Origin: Rhynochetos jubatus
Lineage: Eukaryota > Chordata > Aves > Eurypygiformes > Rhynochetidae
Reading direction: 5' to 3'
Length of the DNA stretch: 64,000 nt
Assembly: GCA_027574665.1 (NCBI GenBank)
Contig: CM050657.1
Span: forward strand, 28,395,408 to 28,459,407
The notes beneath the pieces are model-generated. The model was not told the DNA's origin. It searched no databases and saw only the letters and a list, made by a program, of their open reading frames with translations. A program made the translations under genes and the position numbers. This document shows, piece after piece, positions 13,301-28,300 of this stretch (its first letter is position 1; each line of letters opens with the position of its first letter).

Positions 13301-16300
13301 CACAGTTGAAGTTAACCCCTGGCTATTTTACATTTTTGCAAAACATGTAATTCTGTAGGTGACAAAATACCAATAGGTGTAATGCCAAGCAATTTGTGGA
13401 GAATATTATTCTATTAGAGTACTTGCTATGACTTTATAGAAACCATAATTTTTATAAAGCAATATTCATTCAATACGTACAGGAACACCATCTAAACCAG
13501 GAAATCCTGGGACTCCAGTTGGGCCCTAAAACAGGTGACATGAAAAAACAAAGTTGCAGAGGTCATTAATTCTTAAAAAGGATAAAAAAGAGTATGTGAT
13601 ACTATTTTGTGAGAAGCAAGAAACAGTCTTGTTTAAAATATGAATCAGAAGCCGTAAGTATCTGAAAAAAGATATATGGGCTTAGCAGGAGACTAGTGCC
13701 CCCACCCACCCATGGAACAGATGGTACACTTCAGGTACAAGTGTCTAACTCTCATACCCATTCATTCTCCCAAGATTATAAAATGACAGAGAAGGAGAAG
13801 TTGCCTATAACTTGATGAAATAATTCTGTATGTCATTTCAAAATGCTGCTCTTGTTTCGGTAATACCAGCAGCACAGTATCTATTTCCAGGGCTTACATT
13901 TCAGATGTGCTAGATACTTAGGTCAGTGATTTCAGTCACCCACTGAGACTGTGGAATTAGACCACTAAAATTAATATAAAGTACCAAGAGCCAAGCACAG
14001 GCATTATGCAGCTATGAAAGATACGGACCCGAACGGCAATTTTTACTCCACAAGTGGTAATAACATTCTGCCTAGTGTACAGCACTTTTCAAAGCACTGT
14101 GCTCCTCCCTCCAGCTCCACATTCCTCCCGCAGCCCCCCCTGAGGTTAAGGAGGATGACGTGGTATACTTGGTATCCCACTGAAGACTGGGTCTGTTTCA
14201 TTTCATTTTATGTCTTTCGACAATTCTAGTTTTGCAATCCACAGCAAAAATCCCCTGAAATATTTTTTCAAAGAAAGCTGTAATTAATTTCAGTGAGAAT
14301 TTTGTCTGAGCAAGAGTATAGTTTGGCAAATGGTTTTTGACTACTGAGGTTCTGTTTCACTTGCCACTATGTAACATTACATACTGTATACACCCCAAAG
14401 CGCTGTCTGTGGTGGTTCCTACCTTGTCACCTTTCTCTCCAGCTGGCCCAGGCTGCCCATTCTCACCTCTCCGTCCTTTTTCCCCTGGCAGACCAGCTGG
14501 TCCTGTAGATCCCAAGGACCCGATCGGACCTTGAGCTCCTAGCTCGCCAGGCTGACCCTGAAAAGAGTCCAAAGAAGTCAATGACTACCATTGTAAACCT
14601 CGCAGCAGGCAGCATTGCGGACTGTATGGATAAAGTAAGGCTTACAACGCATACATACTCATGATTCCAACCAGCTTGCTGTACAGCTTGCAGATCCATG
14701 ATGCATGAGATGCTATAGGAACACAACAGCCAAATTTAACAACTTGCTCCAGGTGGTAATTTCTTTTCGCCTTCATCAGGTCTCCAGCACCACCTCCCTG
14801 AGATGCCCGGGATAAACTGCAAGTCTTCCTAGCTCTACCAATGTAAGTATCACCTTCTGCGAGCATAGGACTCCACTGAGCGCCCTATTTTTGCCACCAG
14901 AGAAGCGATGGCTCGTTCTCAACAAAGGGATGTTGTGGACAATTAGAACAAATCGAGAGTTCCCTCTTTCTTTTAAATCACACGGTATGCTAATTATCAT
15001 GAGTTTCCCACCATCACTCTCAGATCCTAATGCCTTATTTAAAAGTTGTGAAGTTTCTTGCAGAAGAAAATGATAGTTATTAGCCAACGTATTTGCAGAA
15101 AGTATCAATTTTAATAGTGTTAAAATGGTTTGGGAGGCTGCAGAATTTCATTTATCTATAAGTAGCTCTAATTTCAGTATCTGCACCTACAGTACCATAC
15201 AGACCATCTCTCTGTATTTCTCCTAACTGTTCCAAAGTAATACATATTCTCCTGAAGTAAAAAAATTTCCTATGCCAACTGGATTTTTCAGTCTACAGCA
15301 TCGGTGTGGAGTTGTTTTGGATTTGTTGCAGGTTTTGTTCTGTGTTGCTAAGCAACTATTAAATCACAGATTTAAAGTGCTGAATAAAGCAAACTTTCTG
15401 ATCAGGCTTCAAGTGTGAACTGTCTACCCTTTCACCCTACAAAGTCTACGTATTTACAGGTCTTTATTTCTCTTAGTCATATCTTTATTCTGTACTGTTA
15501 CCTTTGTTTAGCTGTAACTTGTGTTGTTTCCCATCTGAAGAGTGTTTTGCTTTCTTGTCACAATTTCATCAAGCACCACGTTATTGGAGAGAGGGAAATG
15601 GAGCCCCGCGCATTCCCGGGAAAAGCATATGGTTCTAGGACCACTTGAGGGCGGTAACGGCTATTTCACTACAACCTCCATTCACAGAAATGACAGCCCA
15701 TACGTTTATTTCTGTGAATGGATTGAAGGAAAAAGACCGGCAGACATCAAAGGGGATTGTAAGCAGAGATGTTAGCTCAGGAGTCAAATTATGCTGAAGC
15801 CACAGAAATGAAGTGCTTGCTTCTCAGTGTAAACATCTCAACTGACTCAAGCTGTCAGACCAAAATCTTACCCTGTGAATTGCAAGCAGGGACCTAAACC
15901 TCTTTTCATTTATTCTCTGTCGTTTAAAACATGTCAATAAAATCAGTGTGATTTGACAGATGGACGTGAAGTACAGATGTGTGGTATGCATCGTCCAATC
16001 AAATCCAGCAAAGCAACAGAGTAGCAAGAAGGTAACTTACTACACGCTCGGAACAGGAACATACCGTAGGCTTATGCTCTGCTGGAAGCAGGACCGGGTC
16101 ACCACTGGCCCTGAAGCTATGAACAGGAACTTATTCCAGAGGCTAGGAAAAGAAGTCCTACACATACAAATAAGGACTACCCGAAAAAGTATCCGCATAC
16201 AGTTCACATTCCGTTTGTGTTTGCTGGCTCCTCTCACTTAAACCTTGGTCCTGCTTCCAGTGAAGTCACTGGCAAAAATATTCCAGGGCAGAATCATCAT

Positions 16301-19300
16301 GTTGTCTTCAGCAACAGTTCCAATTTTCTGGATACCATAATTTGAGCAGTGTAAAATGTTATGCAAATTAAGGGCTACCAGTATTAAAATCTGCTGATTC
16401 TGCATCCTTGCTAACAATGAATGGACAGTCAGGATTCTGGGTGTTGAGTATTTGCTTGCATGAATAATTGCAGCCTGTCTGTTGGCAATGCCCTGCACAT
16501 CCTCTGTTGTAAAACTCAATTTATTAATTGAAGTACTCTTAAAGCATTATTCTTTAAGTAATTGCTTTAAAAAAAAGATGGAACAACCATTTTAATTAAA
16601 GCATAATTTTGAGTATAATAAAAGTGAAATGAATGAGACTAATAACAGTAAAATACAACCGTTTAAACCATTCAATCTACTGGAAGAGGTACATTTTTTT
16701 AGTACACTGAACAAGCTGTTACCATGAAAAATGCAGCATTCATCACCAGCATATTTCTCACTAATGCTCTAATGCCTTTGTCTAAACAATGCATTCTGTT
16801 GACAAGAAGTTTCTGCAGCAACTTAAGTATTTTCAGTGCACAGTGTATAGGTCCTGCATTCAAGAGTTGAAAGAGAAAAATTTCAGGTCATGTTATATCA
16901 TTTGGACAGTTGAAGAAACATGATTTTGATTGATAGTACTCAGAAAAAAAGCTGAGGCACTGTATGAATTCTATGGTAATTATCCATAATTAACTAATAA
17001 ACACTTCCAGGACATGTATTCCTTTAGGCTGATAAAATGTCTTCATTAGTTGCTACCCTGTGAATTTAATTGACTCCACGGTTTATGTCTTCAGTAGGAG
17101 GTAGTGAAGTCATAAACCAGAGCCACTGAATCCAGAATTCACAATAGGTTTGACAGCTGATACAACTTTAGCATGCCATGTGAAGCTGGTGGATTGTCTC
17201 TCTTTCTTTCAACTCAATGACTGCTAATGACTGGGAGCTTTGTTAAGACCAAACTGATACCATGTCATAACATCTATTATCACATCTATTATTTGTGCCC
17301 ATCCAATGTGACTACCACAGCATTACAGTCTCAGGACAGCTGTACAAATAAAGAGGATGAAGGTAGTCATGCTCATGTGGAAATGACAAATTAGCTCAGT
17401 TAAAATGAACAGAATATTATGCCTGCTCTGCCATCTGATGCCAATAAATTCCTTTAGGATTTCAATGCCTTGTTAATTGTCTAGGTCAGGAACTACCCTT
17501 GCCAAGACTATGGTCTGTTATTTTAGCATATCCTGGGCTTGACCTGCACTAAGAAACTGACTTTTGACAAAACAAGACTATATTTTTTTTAATTAAGTAT
17601 GCTTCCTAAGACTAAGACTGCAAATACTTCAGAATCATGCAGCAAAGCATTTAATACTGTTTGGAAAAGGCAACGATGAAGGTTATTCAGAATTACTTTT
17701 TTTTTTGGTTCCCTGAGACACCAAAAAGCACCTGATTTTTAGACTACCCTGAGCGCTTCATTGTCTAAAAGCACAATGTTTTAAAGGAGTCTTAATTGGA
17801 AATATATTTTAAAAATCTGGTTCATGCCATTAGAGTGAATTCTGTCTTGTTTCTTATTACCGGAAGTCAAAAGAAGTCCAGTTATTGCCTTCAGTTAGGA
17901 CAGTACCGTATGTTACAAGCTATGTGGACTTACCAGTCATATGTGGAATGCATTTACCTTCTGTTCACATGAACAGAAATGAAAATGTCCAGCAACTCCA
18001 CAGGATCAGATTGTAGGCAACTAATATACAAGTGCCCTTCTTCATGCTGCACTCGACTCTGGCTTGTAACCAGTCTTTCTCATTTTACGAGGAGCAGGAC
18101 AGAGAAAGGGAGGAAAGCAGAGCAGTGTGGGGGCAAGAGAGGAGTGCACACGAAGGCATGTGCAGACAGATGTTTTCTTTTGTAGTTTGCTTAGTGAGGT
18201 GGGAGCATCTGCTGCTACGCTAAGCTCCACCCATGTCCTCTCCCCTGTAGGAAGAGCAGGTCCATTGCACAGCAAAGGCACAGCTTCCAGGGCTTGTAGG
18301 CCGTCCATTCTGGGAAGTGTCCACCCGTCCACTGTAACTGTGTCGAACTGGGACCAAAACCATTCTCATTTGAAGTCAAGGCTCAAAAATAAACCTTCTA
18401 AATATTAACATTATCAAGATGAGATAAATCTGGGAAAGAAAACAACTTGGCATTAAATCCAGTCTTGTCCTTAAATAGAACAGATTTTTCTGTGGCTGTG
18501 GGCTGAACAGCGAGTGAGGGTCAGCCTAGTGTCTGGCATACACTTTATTCTCAGTTTGTTCACAAACAGCAGGTCACATAACGACTTTTCAGTATTGGAT
18601 AACTTTGGGTTTTTATAGTTGGATTTTGAGCCAATTAAATGCAATAGTAACTCTTAGTGCTTGGCTTTTCTCAGTATCTGGATCATGCTGCCAACTACTG
18701 GAATATTCTGTGCTTTTTTACCATAGTTTTCAATGATCCAATATGCTACAGGAACTTAGTACCTGATGATGCAGCTTAGTATTCAGTGGTGCTTCACTGA
18801 AGCATAAAAAAACCCAGGGCAGTGCTGAAAATACTTGTCATGGTGTATCTTGTGTGTTTTAACCCTGTGCAACCAGTACCCACCAAGCCAGTGGGTGTCA
18901 CTATTGTGTTAAACAAACACTGAGCAAGAGAGAACTCAGCACTGAAACTCTTGAGAAACACTATAAATGGTTGAAAGCAGAGCGCTGCAAATAAAGCATC
19001 TCAGACCACAAATAATTGCCATCAGATTAGCTAATAAAATAAAATTAGCTTTTTCTGATTCATTTTCATGATTCAAGTCACTGATTGGAGATTTTTTTGT
19101 TGATTCAAATCTATGAAAAAGAATGATTTTGTAGAGTCATCTTGCCTGATATGGAAAAGCTTACCAACCTGCAGCAACTGGGAAGAACACTATTTTCAGT
19201 GTGGTGGGACAGGGGAGCCAAAAGTATTAAGGTAAAAAAGATGGTCAAGAACAAAATGTGGGATAATTGAACAAGATCAAAACTTTAAAAAAATTTGGAA

Positions 19301-22300
19301 ACGTCTAATGCTAATTTACAGATGCTGTAGATGGACACTGTAGATGACGAACAGCCTCAAACAGACCAACCGTACAGAGAGGAGAAGGCAGTGATCCTGT
19401 TCCTACTTCACATTCTGGTAAGCGGACTCCATTCCCTACCAGTTCAAATCCCAACTTCTGGAGCCAGAGAACTGCCTGCTGCTCTGCCCAATTATAAAAA
19501 AGTGTGGTCTGCCTCAAATATAGACCTAGGATTCTCATTTCTCCAAGTCTGTTTTTCTATGGTTCTCAGTGAGTAATTGTAATTTATGTATAAATGTAAT
19601 AGAAGTACTGAAGGAATGTATAACTGGTCTCAGGAATCTTCTATTTTAAAACTGTATCTTAGCTAATCTACTGGGGAAAATGATCAACAGATATGAGGCA
19701 AACAGTGGGAGAAGTCTGGGTTTCCTCTGATTCTAGTGCGTGTATGTCTCTGATCTCAAACACATGTGCTTAGTTGAACCCACTATCAAATAGATGGGTT
19801 TTAAATATTCTTTTCCCAAGTGTGCAGCTTGAAAATTCAAATACAAGTGCTGGATATTCCATGTGAGTGACTGACTGCTGTTGCACACTGACATGCAAAA
19901 AAAGTGTGGTTTAATGAATGTCTCTTATTGCCCAAACCAGATAGAATCTGCAGTTTCCCAGTTAGTGAATCTTAAACATGTTTACACTGTGCTGTGAACT
20001 AGACTCTGCCAAGCCACAGGATCTACTAGGCAGATGTGACAACCCACAAGATCTATCAGCACAGGTTACAAGAGAAGTGATGCCAGGAGACAGACCTACC
20101 ACGGAGTTAAATTTCACCATTCTTACCCCACTGCCCTGAACTGTACATCAGCTGACTTTCTAACTTACCTGTGGCAACCAACTGACTTCTCTTGTGAATG
20201 CTTACTCCATACACGTTTGCCAGAAAATGTGAGACCTCCCTCTTCTGTTTGCTAGGTTCTCTCCTACACTAGTACGAAAATAGGCCACTCGCTTCATTGG
20301 CAAAAGAACGAACATCAGTCTTGCTGAGTTATATTTATTATTCACTTTGCTCCAGGCATTTCACATGATCTCATAGAAGCTAGATCAGGTTGGGTCATGA
20401 ATAGACGCTTGCTTTCTAAATCTACTTAACTCTATAAACAAAGCCAAAGGAATTGAATGGGATCAAACTCTGGGGTCGGCACAGGACAGGTTTACAATTG
20501 GTCAGTGCTAACTGCAAACATTTTTTTAACTATCTAAATTCTGTTAGAGCAGCCAGCATTTTTTGAGGCCTGCAATACAATACTGCACGAGTTACCAAGA
20601 AAACTGCTTCCCAAGTCAGAGAAAGAGGGGCCAATGGAGGAAAGGTTTCACTCTCTGTTGGGCATATCAGGAGAAAATTAAAGTGATGGACTTTATGGGA
20701 GACCAAAGAGGAAGGGGGGGAGGGGGGGAGAATCTAAAACAATGAAGTTGCTGTTTGCCTCTAATTAAAAACATTGTCTGCCACTGCCTCCTGGAAGTCC
20801 ATACATCTTTACCGGGAAAGAAGAGGCAGGAGAAAGTCTCAATTGTTCCGGGCTGGCACCAAGAATCACGAAGAACGCTTACTGGCGTAATCATAGTTAA
20901 ACTGCATTCCAAAAAATGGATAGACAGCTCATTATTCTGAAGACACGAAGGCAAGATTTGAGGTCCTAGTTTCCTATGGAAACTTCAGAGTATACCACAC
21001 TCCAGATGGTCATTGTACTTAACTCATAAACGTAAATATTATGTAGGAGTTTAGTTTTAGGTGTCTAATATCTTACTACCCTCGTTTTTTACTATTTTAG
21101 TGGAGTGACGTTAAGGATAAGGGCTACAGTTATGTTCTACGCAGCTTACAATGTTTGTAGTTTTAGAAAATGTGAACACACTTGCCACTGGTAATTATAA
21201 ATAAACAAAGTTGATTTGTATCACATCTAAGATGTTTGTTCTACCTCAATTTTAGTAGAAAACTTTACGTCTGCTCCAAACATAGAAATAAACTATTTGT
21301 TCACTTTACTGGTCAAATTTCCAGTGGGCAATGCTACCACTGAAAGTCTAAGAAGGAAGGTAAGATTCAAAAATTTGTAAAATAGCAGTGATCAAATACC
21401 CATCATAGTGTGTTATGTGTCAACAAAACTCCCTCAAACGGCACTGGCAACAGTATTTTCCTCACACTCTGCTGACAAAGTGAAACCCTTATCAGATGGG
21501 CACACCTTAACTTTGAAACTATACAACTGCTTTTTTATCAGCAGATAGATACTCTCAAAATCTCCTTTTCATTAGCGTGTGGAGGAGGATGTAGGGAAGC
21601 CACCATTAGCAATGTGTGAAACAAACTGCTTAGGTTCTTATCCAGATGTCAAACTACCACTGTAAGTTGGACCTATGACATCTGTCTAGCCCAGGGTCTA
21701 TGTTATGATACCATGAGCATCTTTCCTATGGATAATAATTCCTATGCATTCCACTGAGTGTATAACAAATGATGCACTTTGCTAAATAGCTTCCTCCCCA
21801 GGGCACATTTTAGGAGAGAGAAAAGGTAACGGAAACTTTTAATTGAAACTGGAACTTTATTTGGAAGTATTCATCCAACAACAGAGATCCAGAATAACAC
21901 AGGAATGGTCATGTTCCAGCTAGTCTAATGAAGGATTTGGTTGCAGTTCTTGGCAGAGTTTGAATAACATGTTTAATCAATTCATCACAGGCCTGACCTT
22001 GTGTCTTTCTAACATAGATGATACCTTAGCAGTACAATGAGACAATTTGCACTTGCTTCCCTATAAATCTTAGATCAGCACGTTCAGTGGAAGACCATGA
22101 AGGGAACACCCTACATCTGACCCCCTGTGGTAAAAGAGATTAAAAAATAAAAAACTAGGTGGACTGGTCTACACATATGAATGTAACTCAATACATAACA
22201 GCCCTGAGGAGAAGGACTTGGGGGTACTGGGGGATGAGAAGCTGAACATGAGCTGGCCGTGTGCGCTGGCAGCCCAGAAAGCCAACCATATCCAGAGCAG

Positions 22301-25300
22301 CGTGGCCAGCAGGGCAAGGGAGGGGATTCTCCTCCTCTACTCTGCTCTTTTAAGACCCCACCTGGAGTGCTGTGTCCAGCTGTGGAGCCCTCAGCTTAAG
22401 AAGGGTGTCGACCAGTTGGAACGAGTCCAGAGGAGGCCATGGAGATGCTCTGAGGGCTGGAGCCCCTCTGCTATGGGGACAGGCTGAGAGAGTTGCACTT
22501 GTTTAGCCTGGAGAAGAGAAGGCTCTGGGGAGACCTTACAGCACCTTCCAGTACCTGAAGGGGCCTGCAAGAAAGCTGCAGAGGGACTTTTTACAAGGGC
22601 CTGTAGTGACAGGACAAGGGGTAACAGGCTTAAATTGAAAGCAGGGAGATTCAGATTGGATATCAGGAAGAAATTCTTCACAGAGAGGGTGGGGAGGCAC
22701 TGGGACAGGTTGCCCAGAGAAGCTGTGGGTGCCCCATCCCTGGCAGTGTCCAAGGCCAGGCTGGATGAGGCTTGGAGCAACCTGGTCTAGTGGAGGGTGT
22801 CCCTGCCCGTGGCAGGGGGGTTGGAACTGGATGATCTTTAAGGTCCCTTCCAACCCAAACCAGTCTGTGATTCTATAATTCTGTGATAACACAGATGTAG
22901 CTCACTTAGATGCTGTCTTTGCCATTCAGACTCTGCAAAAGCCCCCTGATACTGCAGTTGGTTTAACAGAGCTGAATAGAGACTTGTTCACTGCAAGGGC
23001 TGCTATTAAGGTTGGCTTTCCAGCTGGTCTGGATGAAGTTATTGTTCCATTGCCTTTTGCCAGCAAGTACATGAATTTTCTAGAATCTTTCTGTACTTTC
23101 AGCATATGTTTGCTGAGGAAGCCAGCTCATCCTTAATTTTGACAGCTAGCCTGTGCTAAATAGTGAAAAAGGAAAAAGTATGGTGCTAGGCAACCAAATT
23201 TATACTGTTGCCATTATGTCAACTTCTTTACAAGGAAGGATTATTTAATAAACTGTACAATTCTGAAATTTTAGGCTTACATACTGTACAATGCCTGAGG
23301 CTTTCAATGATCATTTATTTCTTGCACTGTAAAGACAGAATTGAGGAAGCCACAAAACTGTGAGGAACCAGCCTGGGACCAGGATTCAGACAGAAAAGCA
23401 GATAAAGCAGATGTTTGGCATTCTAGGAAGCTAACAATAAGATAAACAAACCTTTTATTTTGAAATGGGTAATCTCCACAAGAGCTAGGAAAGCAGAGTT
23501 AGTGTGTCAGAGTGTAACGGCAGAACACAGCGAAGTTTAGAAATCAACAGGATCGTAGGATGAAAAGATTAAGTATTGGTACAGAAAATATTTCATCACC
23601 ATGCATTGGTATAGAAAATATTTGCAACAATCTATCTGAAGTGGAGTTTAGTTAAGCTATATTTCATGTAGGGTCTGATAAGTACTTCTATTTCTTGAAT
23701 ATTGATTAATAGCAATAATTGCATGAAATATAAATTCGTGTTGCACTGGAGAGACTTTATCCATCAGCGTGCATACGTATTTCAGAGCTGTTTCAGAAAA
23801 TGGTGCAATTCTCAGATTTACCTTTGCATGATCACATTGAATTTATTTTGAGATGTTTATTCTATTTGGCACTTAGGTCCAGATCCTTAGACTTGTTTAG
23901 AAATCTATCTGCAAATGCATGAATCACAGTTTAATTACCTGTGGTGGGAAGGGCAGCTTCAGAAAGAGCCGTAACAACTACAGTGAGTATTTATTATTGA
24001 CTGATTATGGGCATGTAATTCCAAATTCCCAGATCCTGAGAGAACCAGAACCAAGTCAGTTGTTTTTAAATGGCACTTCAGACTAGGTTTTTGGTATCCA
24101 AAATAGTCTGTTCAGTAGCACGGAGAGACACTGCAATGCTGCTAGTCAAAATACTTTTCCTGGGATGCCCTTTTGTTAACACAGTGTTACAGAGATAGAC
24201 GCATCCTAGGCCCCTATTATGAAAATACTACTGCATGGGGGACTTTCGTATAGACATAATCCTGGAGGATTAGGATAGGTTCCAAGGACACCAGGGCAGT
24301 GATCATGAGACAGCAAAGCATGCAGCTAACTGCAGAAGCACAGGAAGGAAAAGGTGTATCTTTTTTTTTGTGGCAACTCAGGTTGTACATGAACAAATGG
24401 GCATGCAGCTCTTTTAAAAACTAACCCACCGTGTTCAAGCTTTCTGACCTTAAACTTTAATGTCAGTACTTTGAAAGAAAACAATTTCCATCCCTAAATG
24501 ACAATTTTTCAGTTGTTCACAAATCAGGGCATGTAGCTAAGTAAGTCCTTTCCTAATGTAGAATCTAAATTGTTTGCTATAACTATATAGATATGTTTGA
24601 TAGATAGATCGATCGATTGATAGAGGTATATAGGTATACTGGATATATGGATATATAACTACATAGATATGTTATGTAGACATGAGAAAGAACAGTCAAG
24701 ATACCAAACTAGTCATCACTAGACTGTACTTCAATTAACAAAACAGCAACATGCACAGTTACTAATTTTAGTGTATAAAATGAAAATGCCTTGGCTTCAA
24801 TTATTTACTATTTATAAGGTAAAAACAATCTTCACTTCCTTCAACAACAGCTGTACTTACCAGTGAGATAATTATGCTAGGTTACTATATTCAGTCTTGT
24901 TTATATCTGAATATTGATGTATTGAATATTGATTTATTGATTTATGTAAACCGTATTGATTTTACAGCAGTGTGCACAAAATGCACAGCAATTTACAACA
25001 GCAATTATCATTAGTTCTAACCATCACTTACTCTTGATCCTTTTTCTGGAAAGCACCGACAAACTGAACAATCCTGTCCCCCACATGGGTCAATATATGC
25101 ATATCCTCCCTAAAAAGTAAAAGTTTATGGATGTATTAATATTCAACAGACAACAATCACTTCATCAAATATTGTCAACTGGACATATTGTCCAACTAGA
25201 TGATTTTTAAGGTGAAAGATTTGGCTACACTTGCATACCCACAGGGCAATCTACTGCTGCTGAAGAAACTTGGCAGAGCAGCAAACATCAGAATATTGTG

Positions 25301-28300
25301 CAGATCTTCAGCTTGACACATATGAACCTTTTCCAATGCTTGCTTAATAGAATACACACATCAGTACTACGTGTTAAATCCTCCTAACCTCACTGGGCCT
25401 CTCATCAGCATAAACATGCTGGCAAAGTAGATGCAATAAGCAAAAGCTTCTACTGTTGGTGTAGAAGGTGAAAGACATTACCTGCAGGTTACTACAGCTA
25501 AATACAACTAAGGAAATAAGCTGCATCTAGAAGTATTTTAACAGAGCAGAATTTCATTTGTAATTGTGTGAAATGTGTAACCTATCACATTAGGTCAGGA
25601 GATTGCTTAACTACGATTAAATGATAAAAGGCAAAACAGGCTGAAGAGCAACAAGCGATAAAGCCTGGTACTTCATCTATTAAATGAAAAAAGAAGTATG
25701 TGCATGGTGTAGTTAGGCACTGCCTACCATTCATTTACTTAGTTCTTAGAAAATACTAAAATATTCTGTCATTATCTTCTTAATACTTTGTCTCATGAAA
25801 TTGCACCCAGGGAAAAAAACCCGTATTTGAGGAAACTAAAACACAACAAAATGTCAATTCAGTAGATTTCGTGTGTGGTAAGTGAACTTTTTATTATTCT
25901 TTTCCATTTCCCAAAGCGTAATATGAAACATATACCACTTATACACACCATATGCATTTATAAACTCACTTAGATGGCTGGAATGTCCACAAGGTGACAT
26001 TCTTCAGCAAAACTGTATAAATGATCAAAGTGGTTTTGAAAAGGGTGACAAGGACTGAAAAGCTTGAAGAATAGTTTAGGTAAACGAGTAAACAGTGATA
26101 ACATGAAAATATTTGCTCAGCATGGATTTCATTTTTATCAAGGTCAACATTGTTTTGTTACTGGGTTTAATAATGAACAGAACACAATAGGTTCAGACTT
26201 AAATTTTTCAAGGAGAAAACACTGACAAATATTAGATAAGGGAGAAAAATTCTGTTCTATCTACAATATGTTTAGAATATCTGGTACTCCCAAACCTTAA
26301 AACAAGGGGGTATGATGGTGTCTCTCACAGACTGCTTCTCCCTCACACACTGGATTTCCCATGAAATTACCAATCTACTCCCCACCAGTCTCTCACCTAG
26401 TTATTAAAAACTTTCCTCTACTGGAATGTCAGTGGAATGGAAGTTTCTAATAACACGTAAGCTGTTACCCTTTGTTCTAATTGAACACATTTATTTTTAA
26501 AAAAAGACTTCCATTTTCAACATTTCAACCAAAAAGGGATGAATTGGGGGGGAGTGAAACCAACAAAAAGGAGCTTTTAAATATTTGAAAGAAACAAAGA
26601 GGACGGACTTGAAAGACATTTCCGTGAAGGCATTGCAAACACAAGGTTAATACGGAGGACGGTACAGAGAGGAAAATAAAGTAGATATGCAGACTACATT
26701 GTATGTGAAATTTTGGCTTCAGAGAGTTGGGAATGTATGGGGAGGCCAGTTTAGGATCTAGGCTAACACACAGAGAAAGGCTGGAAAGCTAGAATGAGTT
26801 TGATATAAGCTATAATGTAGAGGCATTGAAGGGAATTCACGAGGAGGGAGACAGTGCATGAGAGAAGGTTTTATGCATGCAGCTTTCCAAAGCATCTAAA
26901 GATGACAAAGTTGGAATCTAGAAGAATCCAAAGGAAAAAAATTACAAAATAGTTAAGCTGAACAACAGGAACAGAAAGTAAAATGAGAACTGCAGAAATA
27001 CTGAAAGAAACATCAGTTTTCCCATAGAGATATAAGTAATTTTGGTGTATATAGTGTTACTTGCTTGAACTATACCATCCTATCCACCGTCTAAATAGAA
27101 GTGTCACTTACCCCATCAATTTCTTGTGCTGAAAAAAGAATTAGCAGCCACCTAATTTAAAAGAAAAAGAAAGCTAAATTAAAACAAAACTTCCAATATC
27201 CAACCTTCACAAAAACGTAGCCTCTAAAAAGTGAGAAGTGTGTACACATTATTGTGTCAGTATAGGAAAGACACGGACCGGGTCCAGAGGAGGCCATGAA
27301 GATGCTCTGAGGGCTGAAGCCCCTCTGCTATGGGGACAGGCTGAGAGAGTTGGGCTTGTTCATCCTGGAGAAGAGAAGGCTTTGGGGAGATCTTATTGTG
27401 GCCTTTCAATATTTAAAGGGGGCTTATATGAAAGATGGTGGCAGACTTCTTAATAGGGCCGGTAGTGACAGGACAAGGGGTGATGGTTTTAAACTAAAAC
27501 AGGGTAGATTTAGACTAGACGTAAGGAAGAAATCATTTACAGTGATGGTGGTGACACACTGGAACAGGTTGCCCAGAAAGGTGGTAGATGCGCCATCCCT
27601 GGAGACATGCAAGATCAGGCTGGAATACCTGATCTAGTTGGACGTCCCTGCTCTTTGTGGGGACGGGGTTGGACTAGATGACCTTTAGAGGTCCCTTCCA
27701 ACTGCAAGTATTCTATGATTCTAATTCCTGTTTGGGGTGATTATTTAGTGAGAGTATATTTATAAAGGGTATGCATCATCAGGAAATGGTCAGCACATGC
27801 TGTATACATTTGTCTTTTTGGATTTGTGAGACTGAGTACAAACAGATAAGCATGAATAAGACTATATAAAAGCCCTTGTAACTTCCTCCTTGTAAAGCAA
27901 TTTCCAATCGCACAATTGGGAATGGCCAGGGAGAAACCATTCCAGACAGATTTGTGCACCTCCACGGACAGCATGGGGTGAAGACTGAGCAAAGATGGAG
28001 GTGATCTGCATCTACCCCACAATGAGTTAGCTGGTGCTGTTTGCTTTTGCCCGGGGAGAGAGAAGGCAGGGAGCAAAGCAGTACCCAAAATAGCCACATG
28101 ATTCCAGAGCAGCTGCTGGGGAAGCCCAGCTTCGTGCCAACCATTGGTAGTGATGGATTTTCATACCTTTTGTGATTTCCACATGCAAAAAAAAGAACAT
28201 AAAACAAAAAGATAGCCCAAAGTAAAAGAAGAAGGTAGCCCAAGATTTCTGCAGCAAGACAGGAAATGAGCATTAACACTAACATTACTATTAACAAGAA

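Larger units (their letters stand above)
7888..14422 (-). other. COL4A4 introns between exons 10 and 5
   Basis: Outside the exons at 8609, 8860, 11688 and 13481 nothing is recognised. The largest gap (8929-11687) contains no repeat or extra collagen exon that I can see. Confidence 0.75.
14558..25031 (-). other. 10.5 kb COL4A4 intron between exons 5 and 4
   Basis: It holds the hairpin at 15677, the G-rich run at 20714, a CR1 copy at 22198-22887 and a GATA-like repeat at 24592. A modest frame near 18042-18408 has no recognisable domain. No missed collagen exon is seen. Confidence 0.75.

Noticed and set aside
18042-18408. 93-96 codon frames on both strands in a slightly GC-richer patch
   Set aside because: No recognisable domain, no splice context matching either collagen gene, and both strands are open equally.
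27112-27128. 17 bp version of COL4A4 exon 3 using the AG at 27129-27130
   Set aside because: It would remove WLLILFS, which matches the human signal-peptide core; the upstream acceptor at 27152-27153 gives the conserved 40 bp exon.
27779-28297. 172-codon minus-strand frame with a hydrophobic start, first considered as the COL4A4 signal-peptide exon
   Set aside because: A possible exon at 28167-28248 has an acceptor and donor, but it would place a second long hydrophobic stretch before the WLLILFSA core already encoded at 27112-27151, and the alternative frame that resembles a signal peptide has no ATG. Not fully excluded as an alternative leader.
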